Assembly (NCBI GenBank): GCA_022798155.1
Contig: JAAWLY010000053.1
Span: forward strand, 1-13,373
DNA length: 13,373 nt
Source: Lawsonibacter sp.
Lineage (GTDB): Bacteria > Bacillota > Clostridia > Oscillospirales > Oscillospiraceae
Direction: 5' to 3'
The translations under genes were made by a program, and so were the position numbers. This document shows, piece by piece, positions 12,187 to 13,373 of this stretch. Below the pieces are notes generated by a model. That model made no database searches, was not told where the DNA came from, and saw only the letters and a program-made list of their open reading frames with translations. Every line of letters starts with the position of its first letter. The stretch's first letter is position 1.

Positions 12187-12462
12187 TCAAGACCATCCTT
12201 TAACAGTAAACGCACTATAGGAGAACATTTCGTTATGGAACCATATTGCTAACGCCTGTGCTTTCCAATCGCTGGGCAAATAGCCTTCATAATATGTTTT
12301 CCGATTAAATTGGGTATTTACTACATCCCAAATATAATATTTATGGCCCATTACTGTTTTTTGGTGTGCCGAAAAAGTTGTATCTTCTAGGTTCCAAACA
12401 TAATCAGGCTTTTTGCAAGATACTGTGCCAGTATATTTATCTTTAGCTTTATTATAATGCAA
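12187..12462 (-). pseudogene. AT-rich gene remnant (C-terminal fragment)
   Basis: The frame is rich in Tyr, Trp and Lys (for example VVNTQFNRKTYYEGYLPSDW) and reads like a folded protein, but no ATG with a ribosome binding site opens it. The TTG at 12462 overlaps a promoter-like -10, and the frame is open a further 20 or so codons upstream before a stop, again without a start. Base composition is far more AT-rich than the surrounding genes. It is best read as the 3' end of a foreign gene left by deletion. The family is not recognised. Confidence 0.35.
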
Positions 12463-12479
12463 AAGAATGTTTTTGTAAA
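12451..12479 (-). promoter_or_regulatory. Sigma-A-like promoter in the AT-rich patch
   Basis: On the minus strand TTTACA (12479-12474) and perfect TATAAT (12456-12451) are 17 bp apart. In AT-rich DNA such matches also arise by chance; if used, it would transcribe the remnant and the 65-codon frame downstream. Confidence 0.4.
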
Positions 12480-12559
12480 TTGTGAATAATAAATCTAAAA
12501 AGCTAATTTTTTATAAAATCAAACAAGCAAAAGCCGCTTTCGTAAGAGCATGCTTAGAT
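12463..12559. other. AT-rich intergenic stretch downstream of the DUF1846 gene
   Basis: It holds a weak stem (AAAGC/GCTTT around 12529-12539) followed on the minus strand by T-rich sequence, possibly the terminator of the DUF1846 gene, and an AGCATGCT palindrome (12547-12554). No gene is seen. Confidence 0.3.
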
Positions 12560-13373
12560 CTATCTGTGGTACAGCTTATTGGTCTGATACTTGGGCTCAC
12601 AGGTGAGCTGGAGGCCCAGCTTTTTATAGGTGTTGGCGTCCGCCGGGGAGAGGATCACCGAGCAGTGGGCCTGGCAGCCCTTCAGGCCGGCCAGGTGCTC
12701 CAGGGCTCGGGCGGCCTTGGGCTCGGCGCTGGCGGAGGAGGCCAGGGCGATGAGCACCTCGTCGCTGTGGAGCCGGGGGTTGGCGGAGCCCAGGTACTTC
12801 ACCTTAACGGTCTGGATGGGCTCGATGGCGGACTGGGCGATGAGGTGGACGCCGTGCCCCCCCGCCCCGGACAGGTGTTTCAGAGCGTTGAGCAGGGCGG
12901 CGGCGGAGCAGCCCATGAGCTCGGAGGTCTTGCCGTTGACCAAGGTGCCGTCGGGGAGCTGAATGGCCATAGCAGGTTCGCCGGTGGCCTCGGCCAGCTG
13001 GTTGGCCCGGGCCACCACAGGGCGGATCTCCGGGGTGACCCCGGCCTGCTGCATCAGCAGCTCCAGCCTATATACCGCCGAGTCTGCCCCCTTGCCCTGG
13101 CGGCGCTCGCACAGGGCGTCGTAATACCGGCGGACAATCTCCTGCCGGGCCGCCTCCTGGCAGGCCTCGTCGTCAAAGATGCAGTTGCCCGCCATATTCA
13201 CCCCCATGTCGGTGGGGGACTGGTAAGGGCACTTGCCGGTAATCTTCTCGAACATGGCCGCCAGCACGGGGAAGACCTCCACGTCCCGGTTGTAGTTCAC
13301 CGTGGTCTCGCCGTAGGCCTGGAGGTGGAAGGGGTCGATCATGTTCACGTCGTCCAGGTCGGCGGTGGCCGCC
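12560..13373 (-). CDS. DUF1846 / UPF0371 family protein (5' end outside window)
   Basis: The frame enters from the right edge and covers about 271 C-terminal residues of a family usually near 500 long. Diagnostic segments are DVNMIDPFHLQAYGETTVNY, FEKITGKCPYQSPTDMGVNM, AGNCIFDDEACQEAARQEI and ELMGCSAAALLNALKHLS. Members are cytosolic and structurally characterised, but the biochemical function is not established. It ends in TGA just before the AT-rich patch. No frameshift or missing segment was noticed. Confidence 0.92.
   Translation of the reverse strand, partial: AATADLDDVNMIDPFHLQAYGETTVNYNRDVEVFPVLAAMFEKITGKCPYQSPTDMGVNMAGNCIFDDEACQEAARQEIVRRYYDALCERRQGKGADSAVYRLELLMQQAGVTPEIRPVVARANQLAEATGEPAMAIQLPDGTLVNGKTSELMGCSAAALLNALKHLSGAGGHGVHLIAQSAIEPIQTVKVKYLGSANPRLHSDEVLIALASSASAEPKAARALEHLAGLKGCQAHCSVILSPADANTYKKLGLQLTCEPKYQTNKLYHR

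Noticed and set aside
1..13373. tRNA genes, rRNA, CRISPR arrays, insertion sequences, attachment sites.
   Set aside because: I looked for cloverleaf arms with TTCGA-type T-loops, regularly spaced repeats, transposase-like frames and terminal inverted repeats with target duplications, and saw none; a covariance or repeat search was not run.

Overview
The window looks like a chromosomal segment of a GC-rich, endospore-forming gut Firmicute of the Oscillospiraceae (Flavonifractor / Pseudoflavonifractor / Lawsonibacter type). The evidence is a spore protease gene (gpr), AGGAGG-type ribosome binding sites, sigma-A promoters that often carry an extended TGn -10, an S-layer-homology protein and a UPF0371/DUF1846 protein. 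The genus is inferred from gene content and codon use, not from a marker gene. No tRNA, rRNA, CRISPR array or insertion sequence was seen.

Layout. (1) 1-2874, minus: the first 958 codons of a very large protein with an HD phosphohydrolase-like domain, a long helical middle and a nucleotidylyltransferase domain that runs off the window. (2) 2875-3713 has no annotated-size gene but is dense with signals. A 34-codon membrane peptide gene (3114-3218) faces a short antisense RNA (about 3308-3232). The two share a terminator hairpin and a 23-nt direct repeat, the layout of a par/Fst-type type I toxin-antitoxin locus. A second promoter then drives a roughly 290-nt structured leader, with an internal terminator-like hairpin, into (3) a secreted SLH-domain protein (3714-4802). 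(4) Minus strand: a YihY/BrkB membrane protein (4821-5681) and ribosomal protein S20 (5757-6020, TTG start). (5) Plus strand: gpr (6219-7109), a small tail-anchored protein (7186-7461), a two-CBS-domain protein (7691-8119) and the tRNA methyltransferase TrmO (8169-8852). The CBS/trmO junction packs a terminator, a promoter and a ribosome binding site into about 45 bp.

(6) 8926-10777, plus: a MerR-family regulator with its own membrane domain, behind a textbook MerR operator (19-bp spacer, inverted repeat). It is followed by four small membrane proteins, each starting inside the end of the one before. All but the last share one C-terminal motif, and the DNA of that motif supplies the next gene's ribosome binding site and start codon. 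The last is fused in frame to a YbjQ/UPF0145 domain that also has its own strong ribosome binding site. (7) A consensus sigma-A promoter drives an unrecognised helical-repeat protein (10888-11781). (8) 11782-12559 is a low-coding, partly AT-rich stretch with a small membrane ORF and an apparent gene remnant. (9) 12560-13373, minus: the C-terminal half of a DUF1846/UPF0371 protein.

The two most unusual systems are the putative type I toxin-antitoxin locus at 3046-3344 and the MerR-led overlapping membrane-protein array at 8871-10777.
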